DNA of 64,000 nt from JBKBRC01 sp046292345 (GTDB lineage: Bacteria > Bacteroidota > Rhodothermia > Rhodothermales > Rubricoccaceae): positions 1 through 64,000 of the forward strand of contig JBKBRC010000001.1 in assembly GCA_046292345.1 (NCBI GenBank), read 5' to 3'. This document shows, piece after piece, positions 7,846 to 15,573 of the stretch. Under the pieces are notes generated by a model. That model saw nothing but the letters and a program-made list of their open reading frames with translations, was not told the origin of the DNA and did not search any database. Each line of letters opens with the position of its first letter. The first letter of the stretch is position 1. The translations under genes were made by a program, and so were the position numbers.

Positions 7846-9015
7846 GTGTCCGTCTCTCCAGACGCCGGCTTCGGCACGCGCGCCGTGCACGCCGGCCAGC
7901 AGCCCGATCCCTCCACCGGCGCCATCATGACGCCGGTCTACCTCACGAGCACGTACGTGCAGGCCGCCCCCGGCGAGCACCAGGGCTACGAGTACGCCCG
8001 CGTCTCAAACCCCACGCGCACCGCGCTCGAGGGCAACCTCGCCGCGCTCGAGGGCGCCGCACACGGCGTCGCCTTCGCCTCCGGCGTGGCCGGCATCGAC
8101 GCGATCCTCAAGAGCCTCCGCCCCGGCGACCACGTCGTCTCGACCGACGACCTCTACGGCGGGACGTACCGCCTCATGCGGCAGGTCTTCGAGCCCTTCG
8201 GCCTTACGTTTACGTTCACCGACCTCGCCGACCCCGACGCCGCCGAGCGCGCCTTCCAGCCTAGCACGCGCCTGCTCTGGATCGAGACGCCCACCAACCC
8301 GCTCCTCAAGATCTTCGACATCGCGGCGCTCGCCGAGCGGGCCCGCGCGCGTGGCATCACGGTCGTGGTGGACAACACCTTCGCCACGCCCTACCTCCAG
8401 CAGCCGCTCGCGCTCGGCGCCGACCTCGTGCTCCACTCGACGACCAAGTATCTCGGCGGGCACTCGGACGTCGTCGGCGGGGCCGTGCTTACGTCCGACG
8501 ACGCCTGGGCCGAGAAGCTGCGCTTCCAGGTCAAGGCCGCCGGCGCCGCACCCGGGCCGATGGACTGCTTCCTCCTGCTGCGCGGCACCAAGACGCTCCA
8601 CGTGCGCATGGAGCGCCACGGCGCCAACGCCGCGGCGGTCGCACGCTTTCTGCGCGCGCACCCCGCCGTGGCGCACGTGCGCTACCCGGGCTTCGAGGAC
8701 CATCCCGGGCATGCACTCGCTGCGCGCCAAATGCGGGGCTTCGGCGGCATGGTCGCCTTCACGCTCCGCGACGACGCCGTCGGGACGGCGCGGCGCGTCA
8801 TGGCCGCCACGCGCGTGTTCAGCCTCGCCGAAAGCCTCGGGGGCGTCGAGAGCCTCATCTCACACCCGGCCTCGATGACACACGGCTCCATTCCGGCCGA
8901 GGTGCGCCGCGCTGCCGGCCTCTCGGACTCGCTCATCCGCCTCTCGGTGGGCATCGAGGACGAAGCAGACCTGATCGCGGACCTTGAGCAGGCCCTCGGG
9001 CAGGCCCGCGGCTGA
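7846..9015 (+). CDS. Cystathionine gamma-synthase/lyase family PLP enzyme
   Basis: This trans-sulfuration enzyme of the Cys/Met metabolism PLP family has 389 residues, the usual length. FGTRAVHAGQQPDPSTGAI at the start, YEYARVSNPTR, the cofactor region IETPTNPLLKIFDI and the PLP lysine in STTKYLGGHSDVVGG are all present, as is the C-terminal RLSVGIED. It could be cystathionine gamma-synthase, gamma-lyase or beta-lyase; sequence alone does not separate these. The GTG at 7846 is used because it directly precedes the conserved N-terminus and no ATG fits. It stands alone between a terminator and a repeat-rich spacer. Confidence 0.93.
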   Translation: MSVSPDAGFGTRAVHAGQQPDPSTGAIMTPVYLTSTYVQAAPGEHQGYEYARVSNPTRTALEGNLAALEGAAHGVAFASGVAGIDAILKSLRPGDHVVSTDDLYGGTYRLMRQVFEPFGLTFTFTDLADPDAAERAFQPSTRLLWIETPTNPLLKIFDIAALAERARARGITVVVDNTFATPYLQQPLALGADLVLHSTTKYLGGHSDVVGGAVLTSDDAWAEKLRFQVKAAGAAPGPMDCFLLLRGTKTLHVRMERHGANAAAVARFLRAHPAVAHVRYPGFEDHPGHALAARQMRGFGGMVAFTLRDDAVGTARRVMAATRVFSLAESLGGVESLISHPASMTHGSIPAEVRRAAGLSDSLIRLSVGIEDEADLIADLEQALGQARG

Positions 9016-9021
9016 CGAGCC

Positions 9022-9151
9022 TCGGGCGGACGGCCCCGCCTTCGGGCGGACAGGCCCGCTCCGAGCATACGGCTCCGCTTCGGGCGAGCGGCGCCGGGCG
9101 GTGACCTCTTACAGCTTACATCTCACAGCTTACAGCCCACAGCTTACAGCA
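9022..9151. repeat. Repeat-rich spacer with imperfect direct repeats
   Basis: The spacer after the PLP enzyme holds two imperfect 20-bp copies beginning tcgggcgga (9022 and 9042) and two 14-bp copies of cacagcttacagcc (9124 and 9138), preceded by a related cttacagcttaca. No gene is seen. This is another case of short direct repeats filling a gene junction. Confidence 0.7.
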
Positions 9152-9181
9152 ACTAGCGGGCGAGGCCGTGGCCCGGCGCGC

Positions 9182-10087
9182 TCAGCGCCCGGCCACGAGC
9201 GCGTCGTACGCCGAGAGGTGGACGGGGTCCATCTGCGACAGGTAGGCGTAGGCCATGTTGCGCTGCGGCGCCTCGCGCAGCACGTCGACGAGCTCGCGAT
9301 AGCGCGCGGTGAAGAACAGGTCGGTGCTGTAGCGCCGCTGCGACTGCTGGAGGAACTGCTCGTTGAGGCTGGCCAGCATCTCCATGAGCGTCTCCCACGC
9401 CCGCTCGTGGTCCACGAGGAAATGATCCAGGACGTGGTAGTGGTACGTGAAGTGCGCCCGGCGCAGCGCCGCGTAGGCCGGGTCGAGCAGCTGCGAGACT
9501 AGGTCGAGGCGCGAGCGCTGCTCCAGGCTCGACTCGTTCACCCACCCGACGGCTCCCGGCGCGGCGCGCCCCAGCTCGGCGATGCGCCGTGCACGCTCAA
9601 AGTGGGCCTGCCCACCCATCTCGTCGAACGTGTCGTAGTCGTAGCCCAGGATGAGGTATGCGTAGAAATCGATGACCGAGAGGAACGAGTCGTACCGGCT
9701 CGGATCGTAGACCAGGTTCTGGCCGCGCGTGTAGGTGAAGTTCCACGCGTTGTCTGAGATCACGAGCGTGTTCGAACGCTGCCCGGTGCCGTAGATCGGC
9801 CGGCTCGCCTGCACGACGATCTCTCCCGTGAACTGCGTCAGCGTCTGCGCCGAGCGCACAATGATCTGTATCGTGCAGTCGATCTGCTCGCGCGGGCCGA
9901 AGACGTCCTCGGTCCACGCGCGGTCGTTGAGGTAGCGCATCAGGTCGCCGCGGAGCTCGTCCAGAAACGCGTACTCGGTGCCCTGGATCGCGCTCCTGTT
10001 GACGGTCACCTCGCAGAAGAGCTCCTGCGCCCGCACTGGTGACGCGGCGAGCAGCAGGGCGAGGGCGGCAGAGGCAATCAGGCGCAC
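9182..10087 (-). CDS. porD: DUF4835 / type IX secretion protein PorD
   Basis: This is a 301-residue periplasmic protein of the DUF4835 family, named PorD in the type IX secretion literature of Bacteroidota. Residues 1-20 are a signal peptide ending A-R-A. The mature part starts QELFCEVTVNRSAIQG, matching the family opening in which the protein compares beta-strand-rich conserved blocks. FLDELRGDLMRYLNDRAW, SFLSVIDFYAYLILGYDYD and the C-terminal MDPVHLSAYDALV are typical. Its presence suggests type IX secretion, although no other por gene is certain in the window. A TAGTTTG element lies 60 bp upstream of the start. Confidence 0.85.
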   Translation of the reverse strand: MRLIASAALALLLAASPVRAQELFCEVTVNRSAIQGTEYAFLDELRGDLMRYLNDRAWTEDVFGPREQIDCTIQIIVRSAQTLTQFTGEIVVQASRPIYGTGQRSNTLVISDNAWNFTYTRGQNLVYDPSRYDSFLSVIDFYAYLILGYDYDTFDEMGGQAHFERARRIAELGRAAPGAVGWVNESSLEQRSRLDLVSQLLDPAYAALRRAHFTYHYHVLDHFLVDHERAWETLMEMLASLNEQFLQQSQRRYSTDLFFTARYRELVDVLREAPQRNMAYAYLSQMDPVHLSAYDALVAGR

Positions 10088-10146
10088 GGGAAGGGAAGGC
10101 TCGCGAGACAGCAGACGCGCGCGCCGCGCGCGCGGTTACGACCAGT

Positions 10147-10153
10147 CAAACTA
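10147..10153 (-). promoter_or_regulatory. -7-type element TAGTTTG upstream of porD
   Basis: On the minus strand TAGTTTG lies 60 bp before the porD ATG in an AT-richer stretch. It matches the TAnnTT(G/C) pattern found before many genes in this window. Confidence 0.4.
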
Positions 10154-10193
10154 GTGGGTCTTCGCACGGCCAACGAACCAGGCGGTCCTTTTC

Positions 10194-10265
10194 ATGCGGC
10201 TCTCGTTCATGCGGCTCTCGTTCATGCGGCTCTCGTTCATGCGGCTCTCGTTCATGCGGCTCTCG
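10194..10265 (+). repeat. 15-bp tandem repeat of the start codon region, 5 copies
   Basis: The unit atgcggctctcgttc begins at 10194, 10209, 10224, 10239 and 10254. The first four copies are exact and the fifth changes its last codon to GTC. Each copy supplies an in-frame ATG with the same upstream context, and the array encodes (MRLSF)4-MRLSV. Five equivalent starts precede one signal peptide. Confidence 0.97.
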
Positions 10266-11078
10266 GTCCTCTTTCTCGCGCTCCTGGCCGCGCCGGCGGC
10301 GTGGGCACAGCTCGCCGAGGGCGGCGCGCGCAGCCTCGCGCTCGGCCGCGCCGCCCTCACCCTCGGCGCCGACGCGTGGCACGGGCACAACCCCGCCGCG
10401 CCGGCTCGGCTGCCCGGGCCGGCGCTCCGCGCCGACGCAAGCGAGGCCTTTCGGCTGCGCGAGCTTCGCCTGGGCGCGGGGGCCGTCGCCCTGCCGACCC
10501 GCCTGGGCGTTGCGAGCCTCAACGCGCGCACGTACGGTGCCGAGGCCTACCGCGAGACGCGCCTCTCGGCTGGCCTGGCCCGGCGCCTGCCCCTCTCCCC
10601 TGCCCGACGCCTCGATGCCGGGCTGGCGCTCTCGTACGATGCCATCGCCATCGAAGGCTTCGTGCCGCGCAGCGCGCTCGCGCTCTCGGCCGGCCTGCAT
10701 GCCGACGTACTGCCGGCGCTCGCGGCCGGTGTGGCCGCGCGCAACGTGACCGCGCTCGCGCGGCGTCCTGAGGACGACCTGCGCCTGCCGGCCGCGAGCG
10801 CGGCCGCACTCGCAGCCGGACTGGCCTACCGCCCGGCCGAGGGCGTCCTCGTGCTGGCCGAGGCCGAACACGACGGCGCGCACGGGCTCGCGCTGCGCGG
10901 CGGGCTCGAGGCGTATCCCGTCCCGGCGCTCGCGCTCCGGCTCGGCGCCGGCAGCGGCCCGACACGCTACAGCGGCGGCGCGGGGCTGCGCGCGGGCGCG
11001 CTCCGCGTCGACCTCGCCGCAGAGTGGCACGCCGCGCTCGGCCTCACGCCCGCGCTCAGCGTGGCCTACGCGCCATGA
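10194..11078 (+). CDS. PorV-like outer-membrane beta-barrel protein with repeated starts
   Basis: From the last ATG (10254) the protein has a normal signal peptide, MRLSVLFLALLAAPAAWA, then a beta-rich, alanine-rich domain of about 255 residues. The opening GGARSLALGRAALTLGADA followed by HNPAAPARL resembles the start of PorV/UPF0164-type barrels (LGGA..AL.....NPA). From the first ATG (10194) it has 294 residues with a basic extension (MRLSF)4. Which start is used is undetermined. The stop TGA overlaps the next ATG as ATGA (11075-11078), so translation is coupled to the helix-hairpin-helix barrel gene and the two probably work together. Function is unknown. Confidence 0.75.
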   Translation: MRLSFMRLSFMRLSFMRLSFMRLSVLFLALLAAPAAWAQLAEGGARSLALGRAALTLGADAWHGHNPAAPARLPGPALRADASEAFRLRELRLGAGAVALPTRLGVASLNARTYGAEAYRETRLSAGLARRLPLSPARRLDAGLALSYDAIAIEGFVPRSALALSAGLHADVLPALAAGVAARNVTALARRPEDDLRLPAASAAALAAGLAYRPAEGVLVLAEAEHDGAHGLALRGGLEAYPVPALALRLGAGSGPTRYSGGAGLRAGALRVDLAAEWHAALGLTPALSVAYAP

Positions 11079-13123
11079 GCCGGACGCTGCTCGTCGCCGC
11101 GCTCGTGACGGCCTGGGCGCCGCGGCCCATCGCGGCGCAGGCGTCGCTGCCGGACTCGGCCCTGGCGGAGCCGTTCGCAGACCTGCTCGAGGCGCTCGCC
11201 GAGGACGGCGGCGAGGGCGCTGCGATGCTCCTCGACGTGCTCGCCGAGCTCCGCGCGCGGCCGCTCTCGCTCAACACCGCCTCGGCCGACGCCCTCGCGG
11301 CGCTGCCGGGTCTCGACCGCCTCACCGCCGAGGCCATCGTGCGCCACCGCGCGCGCGAGGGGCCGTTCCGCGCGCTCCCCGAGCTGCTGCACGTGGCCGG
11401 CGTCTCCGAGGACGTGTACGCGCGCCTGCGTCCGTTCCTGACGGTCGACGTGCCTGCTACCCCAGGACCGCCTCCCCCCCGCACCGCACCGCTCCGCGTC
11501 GTCGCGACGCAGCGCGTGCAGCACCGCCTCGACTTCGGTGAGGACTTCCGTGGAGCGGACTCGCTGCGCCGCTACCCGGGCCTACCGGCGCGCTTCTACG
11601 CCCGCGTCCACGCGATGCGAACCGGTCGCCTGAGTCTCAACCTGACCGCCGAGCAGGATCCTGGCGAGCCGCTCTCAGGGACGCTCGGCGCCGATTTCGT
11701 TTCGGCCCACGCGGCCGTGTACGGCCGGGGGCGTCTCCGCACGCTCGTTGCGGGCGACTACGTGATCGAGCTCGGCCAGGGCGTGGCCCTCTGGCGCGCC
11801 GCCGGCTTCGGCAAGAGCGCCGACGCCGTCGGCGGGCCGGTGCGCGCAGGCCGGGGCGTGCGCCCGTACGGCTCCGCCGACGAGGCCCACTTCCTGCGCG
11901 GCGTCGCGGCATCGGCCGAGGTGGCGCGCGGGCTGACCGCGACAGCCTTTGCGAGCCGGCGACGCCTGGACGCGGCCCTGCGCGCGGCGGATTCTACCGG
12001 ACTCGTCACGGCGCGACGCGTGTCGGACGGCCTCCATCGTACCGCGAGCGAGCGCGCGCGCCGCGGCACGCTCGGACAGACCGTGTGGGGCATCGCCGCA
12101 GAGGCACGCCGCGCCGGTGCCGGATGGTCTGCCGCGGGCGGCATGGCCGCCTACCACGCACGCTTTGACGTACCGCTGGCGCCGGCGGCCCGCCCGGACG
12201 AGCGCTTCGGCTTTGCCGGCGAGACGATCAGCGTCGCCACCGCTTTCGGCGAGATACGCGGCCCGGGGCTGGTGACCTTTGGCGAGGCAACGCGCGGCCC
12301 GGCGGGCGTGGGCGCGGTCGGCGGGCTGCTGGCACGCCCGGCGCCACAGGCCGACGTGCTCGTGCTCGCACGCCACTACCCGCCCGGCTTTGCGCCCCTG
12401 CTCGGATATCCCTTCGGCGAGCGAAACGGGGCGGGCGACAACGAGGGCGGCCTCTACGTCGGCCTCCGCCTCCGCCCCACGCGCACCTGGACCCTGGACG
12501 GCTACATGGACCGCTACCGCTTCCCCTGGCTCCGCTACGGCGTCCCGCAGCCGTCTGGCGGCCACGACGCGCTCGCACGCCTGGCCGTGCACCCGCGGCG
12601 GTGGCTGCGGGCGTCCGTGCAGGCGCGCGCCGAGACGCGCGAGGTCGGGGCCGCGCCCACCGCTGCCGTGGGTCGGCTCGAGGCGCGCGCGAGGCAGTCG
12701 CTGCGCGCGCAGGCGGAGTGGGATGCCAGCGGCGCGCTCCGCCTGCGCACCCGGATCGAGGGCGTACGGGCGACGCGCGGGGCCGAGCCATACGCGACGG
12801 GCTCGCTCCTGCTCCAGGACGCACGCTACCGCATCCACCCCGCGCTCCGGCTCGACGCGCGCCTGGCGCTCTTTGCCACCGAGGGATTCGACGCGCGCCT
12901 CTACACCTACGAGCAGGACCTGACGGGCGTCTTCGCCGTGCCGGCGCTGCACGGGCGCGGGACGCGCGCGTACGTGCTCGCCACGCTCACACCCTCCGGC
13001 CGCCTGACCGTGCAGGCCAGGCTCGCCGGGATGTGGCGGCGCGACCTGCGCATCCGGCCGGACGGGCAGGCGGAGCCCGCGCGCGTCCGCGACGCGGCGG
13101 TGCAGGTGCGCTACCGGTTCTGA
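11075..13123 (+). CDS. Helix-hairpin-helix domain outer-membrane protein
   Basis: This 682-residue exported protein has a signal peptide at about residues 1-22. A ComEA-like helix-hairpin-helix module follows at about residues 65-125 (SLNTASADALAALPGLDRL, then FRALPELLHVAGVSEDVY). The remaining 550 residues are rich in alternating aromatic strands and end in YRF, typical of a barrel inserted by the Bam machinery. HHH modules normally bind DNA without sequence preference, so a surface or periplasmic nucleic-acid role is possible but unproven. It is translationally coupled to the upstream barrel gene. The ATG at 11075 is chosen for the signal peptide and the ATGA overlap. Confidence 0.8.
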   Translation: MSRTLLVAALVTAWAPRPIAAQASLPDSALAEPFADLLEALAEDGGEGAAMLLDVLAELRARPLSLNTASADALAALPGLDRLTAEAIVRHRAREGPFRALPELLHVAGVSEDVYARLRPFLTVDVPATPGPPPPRTAPLRVVATQRVQHRLDFGEDFRGADSLRRYPGLPARFYARVHAMRTGRLSLNLTAEQDPGEPLSGTLGADFVSAHAAVYGRGRLRTLVAGDYVIELGQGVALWRAAGFGKSADAVGGPVRAGRGVRPYGSADEAHFLRGVAASAEVARGLTATAFASRRRLDAALRAADSTGLVTARRVSDGLHRTASERARRGTLGQTVWGIAAEARRAGAGWSAAGGMAAYHARFDVPLAPAARPDERFGFAGETISVATAFGEIRGPGLVTFGEATRGPAGVGAVGGLLARPAPQADVLVLARHYPPGFAPLLGYPFGERNGAGDNEGGLYVGLRLRPTRTWTLDGYMDRYRFPWLRYGVPQPSGGHDALARLAVHPRRWLRASVQARAETREVGAAPTAAVGRLEARARQSLRAQAEWDASGALRLRTRIEGVRATRGAEPYATGSLLLQDARYRIHPALRLDARLALFATEGFDARLYTYEQDLTGVFAVPALHGRGTRAYVLATLTPSGRLTVQARLAGMWRRDLRIRPDGQAEPARVRDAAVQVRYRF

Positions 13124-13150
13124 CGCCTCTGGCAGCGTGCCACGTCGCCG

Positions 13151-13169
13151 CACGGGCAAGTCGCCCGTG
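13151..13169 (+). terminator. Hairpin after the HHH barrel gene
   Basis: A perfect 7-bp stem CACGGGC / GCCCGTG with a 5-nt loop lies 27 bp after the stop codon. There is no T-run, so it is only a possible Rho-independent or processing hairpin. Confidence 0.3.
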
Positions 13170-13237
13170 GCCCGAGCGGCACCGGTTACAGGGCGCCGTT
13201 GCCCCGGCGATACTGCGCTCGCCCTGCTCGTCTCGCC

Positions 13238-13759
13238 ATGCGCTTCGACCTCACGCTCCCTCTGCTCCTGGCGCTCGCCGCCTTCGCCACGCTGTTCTCG
13301 CCACCGGCGGACGGCCAGCCGTTCCGCTCGGTGCGGACGGGACTCACGGTGCACCTGCCGCCCGACTGGCACGGCGCAACGCACATCGATGAGGCCGGGC
13401 TTCCGGCCAGGGCATCGTACGTGTTCGCCGCCAGCGACACGGCCGCGCTTGCCGGCGCGACGCTCCACGTCGAGCGCGCAACAGGGCTCAATCCGCTTCA
13501 GCAGCAGCGCTGGGTTCGGGGGCAGGGGCCCGCGTTTATGCAAGACGCGCAGGCCGTGGCCGCCGCTCGACCGTCGGAGGCGGTGTTTGCGCAGGCGACG
13601 GCGCTCGAGGTCCGGCGGGGCGGCGCGCGCGGGCTCGCCTACTTCCTCGTGCACGGCGGTGCACACTACGCCGTGCTCGTGCAGGTGCCTGCCGGTCGCT
13701 TCGAGGCCCTCCGGGGCGCACTCGCGCAGGTGGCACGGGGCGTCCGGCTCCCTTCGTAA
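13238..13759 (+). CDS. Exported hypothetical protein
   Basis: This is a 173-residue protein with a clear signal peptide (MRFDLTLPLLLALAAFATLF..., cleavage likely after A-D-G). The mature part begins QPFRSVRTGLTVHLPPDW, followed by ATLHVERATGLNP and YFLVHGGAHYAVLVQVP. This pattern recalls small periplasmic domains that start with a VP-x-GW-like strand, but no family can be named safely. It lies 114 bp after the HHH barrel gene on the same strand and may belong to that unit. The ATG at 13238 is preferred to an upstream arginine-rich extension that would hide the signal peptide. Confidence 0.6.
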   Translation: MRFDLTLPLLLALAAFATLFSPPADGQPFRSVRTGLTVHLPPDWHGATHIDEAGLPARASYVFAASDTAALAGATLHVERATGLNPLQQQRWVRGQGPAFMQDAQAVAAARPSEAVFAQATALEVRRGGARGLAYFLVHGGAHYAVLVQVPAGRFEALRGALAQVARGVRLPS

Positions 13760-13820
13760 CGCAGAGCGGCCGGGTGGGCTGCGTCGCCGGCAGGGGCGCG
13801 GCGACCGCGCGACCGAAGCA

Positions 13821-13840
13821 GGCCGGGTCAGGCCGGGTCA
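13821..13840. repeat. 10-bp tandem repeat at a stop codon
   Basis: The unit ggccgggtca occurs twice without gap. The second copy contains the stop codon (13838-13840) of the minus-strand zinc-ribbon gene. Confidence 0.8.
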
Positions 13841-14245
13841 GTTGGAGCAGATCGAGCGCAACACGCGGCGGCGCTCGTCGAGCCGGTCGCGCCAGACGCG
13901 CTCATCCACCTCCTCGTCACCAAGGAAGTAGTCCCAGCGCTCGACCGTGCTGTCGTTCATCACGACGGGCGTGCTCAGGTGCGCGACCCGCTTGAGCAAC
14001 GGATGGAGGCCCATCTGGTGGACGAACGTGACCTGGCAGTCATCGTGTTCGATGCGGCGCACGGTGAGCCAGTTGTCACCGCAGACGTGGCATGTGAAGA
14101 AGCGGGCCTCGTTTTCCTCGCCCGCCTCCAGCTCCTCCGATTCGCTCGCGTCGAGCTCCATGGGCAGCATCGAGTAGGAGCCACATGCTTTGCACTGCAG
14201 ACGTTCCATGATCGCTTGATCCTGTTGCTCGGCAAATGATACCAT
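13838..14245 (-). CDS. Zinc-ribbon protein of unknown function
   Basis: This is a small soluble protein of 135 residues from the ATG at 14243-14245, or 123 from the ATG at 14207-14209. Two CxxC pairs, CKAC and CHVC, lie about 35 residues apart with a following G-D-N-W, which resembles TFIIS-type zinc ribbons. Between them is a very acidic stretch (ASESEELEAGEENEA). The C-terminal half is charged and helical (RWDYFLGDEEVDERVWRD). An AT-rich TATCATTTG lies between the two starts and resembles the local promoter motif, so the shorter form may be the true one. It is divergent from the EEP-family gene. Confidence 0.65.
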   Translation of the reverse strand: MVSFAEQQDQAIMERLQCKACGSYSMLPMELDASESEELEAGEENEARFFTCHVCGDNWLTVRRIEHDDCQVTFVHQMGLHPLLKRVAHLSTPVVMNDSTVERWDYFLGDEEVDERVWRDRLDERRRVLRSICSN

Positions 14246-14310
14246 TTTCCGGGGATCGGGTTGCTCCGCTGCGCCGTCTTCACCCCGTCCTCCGCTTCGC
14301 CCCCCGACCG

Positions 14311-15213
14311 ATGCCCCCGTCGTCTCGACCATCTCCGGCCGTCGCGACGCCGTACCTCGCCGAACTGTCTGCGCCGCGCCGGCCGCTGGTCGTGCCGGGC
14401 GAGCCGTCGGCTGCCGAGACGGCTGCCGTCGAGACGTTCCTGGTGGCCACGTACAACGTCCACCGGTGGGCCGGCGTCCGGGGTGGGCGCGCGTTCGCAC
14501 CCGAGCGGGCGCTCGGCGTGATCGGCGAGCTCGAGGCCGACGTGATTGCGCTCCAGGAGGTGCTGCGGCCGTTCGACGGCGACCACCACGCGCCGGACCC
14601 GCTTCGCGAGGCCGCCGAGGCGCTCGGCTTCCACCTCGCCTTCGTCGTCACGCGCCGGCACAAGCGCGGCCTGCTCGGCAACGCGGTCCTCTCGCGCTGG
14701 CCCATCGCGGGCGCGCTCGCCATCGACCTCACGTTCGGGCGGCTCGAGCGGCGCGCAGCACTTGCGACGCAGCTCCGCCTCGGCGCGGCACGCGTGACGA
14801 TTGCCGCGACGCACCTGGCGCTCGTGGACCGCACGCGCGCGCGGCAGGTACGCGCGCTGCTCGAGCATCCCTACCTGGCCGAAGGGCCTGCCGTCCTCCT
14901 GGGCGACATGAACGCATGGCGCCCGACTGCCGCCGCGCGCGACCTCGAGCGGGCCTTCGAGGCGGCGCATCACAACGCGGCCTGGCCGGCCAGCTTCCCC
15001 TCGGTGCGCCCCGTGCTCGCGCTCGACCGCGCCTACGCGCGCGGTGCGCGCCTTGTGGGCCTGCGCGCGCACGACACGCCGGCGGCACGGCGCGGCTCAG
15101 ACCACCTCCCGGTTCTCGGGCGCGTCCTGCTGAACGGCTTCCAGGGGAACGGGCAGTCCGCGCACGCCAGCAGTCCACCACGCCCGTCGCTGGCGGCCCC
15201 CGGCGGGCGCTAG
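14311..15213 (+). CDS. Endonuclease/exonuclease/phosphatase (EEP) family protein
   Basis: This is a 300-residue metal-dependent hydrolase of the DNase I-like superfamily. Catalytic landmarks are visible in order: the Asn of ATYNVHRW, the Glu of ALQEV, the Asp and Asn of LLGDMNAW and the Asp-His of GSDHLPV. Such enzymes cleave phosphodiester or phosphomonoester bonds in nucleic acids, phospholipids or signalling molecules; the substrate is not deducible here. No signal peptide is evident. The ATG at 14311 is the first in a sensible context, and the upstream open frame overlaps the divergent zinc-ribbon gene. A 13-bp tandem repeat starts 10 bp after its stop. Confidence 0.85.
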   Translation: MPPSSRPSPAVATPYLAELSAPRRPLVVPGEPSAAETAAVETFLVATYNVHRWAGVRGGRAFAPERALGVIGELEADVIALQEVLRPFDGDHHAPDPLREAAEALGFHLAFVVTRRHKRGLLGNAVLSRWPIAGALAIDLTFGRLERRAALATQLRLGAARVTIAATHLALVDRTRARQVRALLEHPYLAEGPAVLLGDMNAWRPTAAARDLERAFEAAHHNAAWPASFPSVRPVLALDRAYARGARLVGLRAHDTPAARRGSDHLPVLGRVLLNGFQGNGQSAHASSPPRPSLAAPGGR

Positions 15214-15222
15214 CGTGCCGCT

Positions 15223-15287
15223 GGCGTCAGCGCCTGGCGTCAGCGCCTGGCGTCAGTGCCTGGCGTCAGTGCCTGGCGTCAGCGCCT
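15223..15287. repeat. 13-bp tandem repeat, 5 copies, covering a stop codon
   Basis: The unit ggcgtcagcgcct occurs at 15223, 15236, 15249, 15262 and 15275; copies three and four have one T instead of C. The array lies between two convergent genes. Its last copy contains the stop codon (15279-15281) of the DUF3601-like gene. Confidence 0.95.
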
Positions 15288-15524
15288 GACGCCGGCGTCT
15301 GCCGGACGCAGGAAGCGCTCGGCGTGCTCGGCGAGCTCGGCCTGCCGCTCCTCGTGCACGACGAGCGTCTCTTCGCGGAAGACGACCTCGAACACGCCCG
15401 AGCCAGCCATGGCGACGCGCTCGAACGTCTGGCGGTCGCCTTCCTGCACGAGCGTGCCCCGGTCGTCCCGGAACGGGCGCGTGACGACGTATACCTCGCC
15501 GGGCTCCAGGTCTGTGATTCGCAT
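15279..15524 (-). CDS. Small DUF3601-like protein
   Basis: This is an 81-residue protein: MRITDLEPGEVYVVTRPF, then DDRGTLVQEGDRQTFERV, then a beta-strand segment SGVFEVVFREETLVVHEE. The pattern (L-x-x-G-x-x-Y-x-V, a turn, then G-x-x-x-T-F) resembles DUF3601 domains, an unstudied family of small beta proteins. The C-terminal R-R and the stop codon lie at the edge of the 13-bp repeat, so repeat expansion may have shaped its end. It lies 49 bp downstream of the acyl-CoA oxidase fusion gene and is probably co-transcribed with it. Confidence 0.7.
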   Translation of the reverse strand: MRITDLEPGEVYVVTRPFRDDRGTLVQEGDRQTFERVAMAGSGVFEVVFREETLVVHEERQAELAEHAERFLRPADAGVRR

Positions 15525-15573
15525 GGCAGAGCGCGCTGAACGGACGCGGGCGCCGGTCGTGGCCGTCCCGGGC

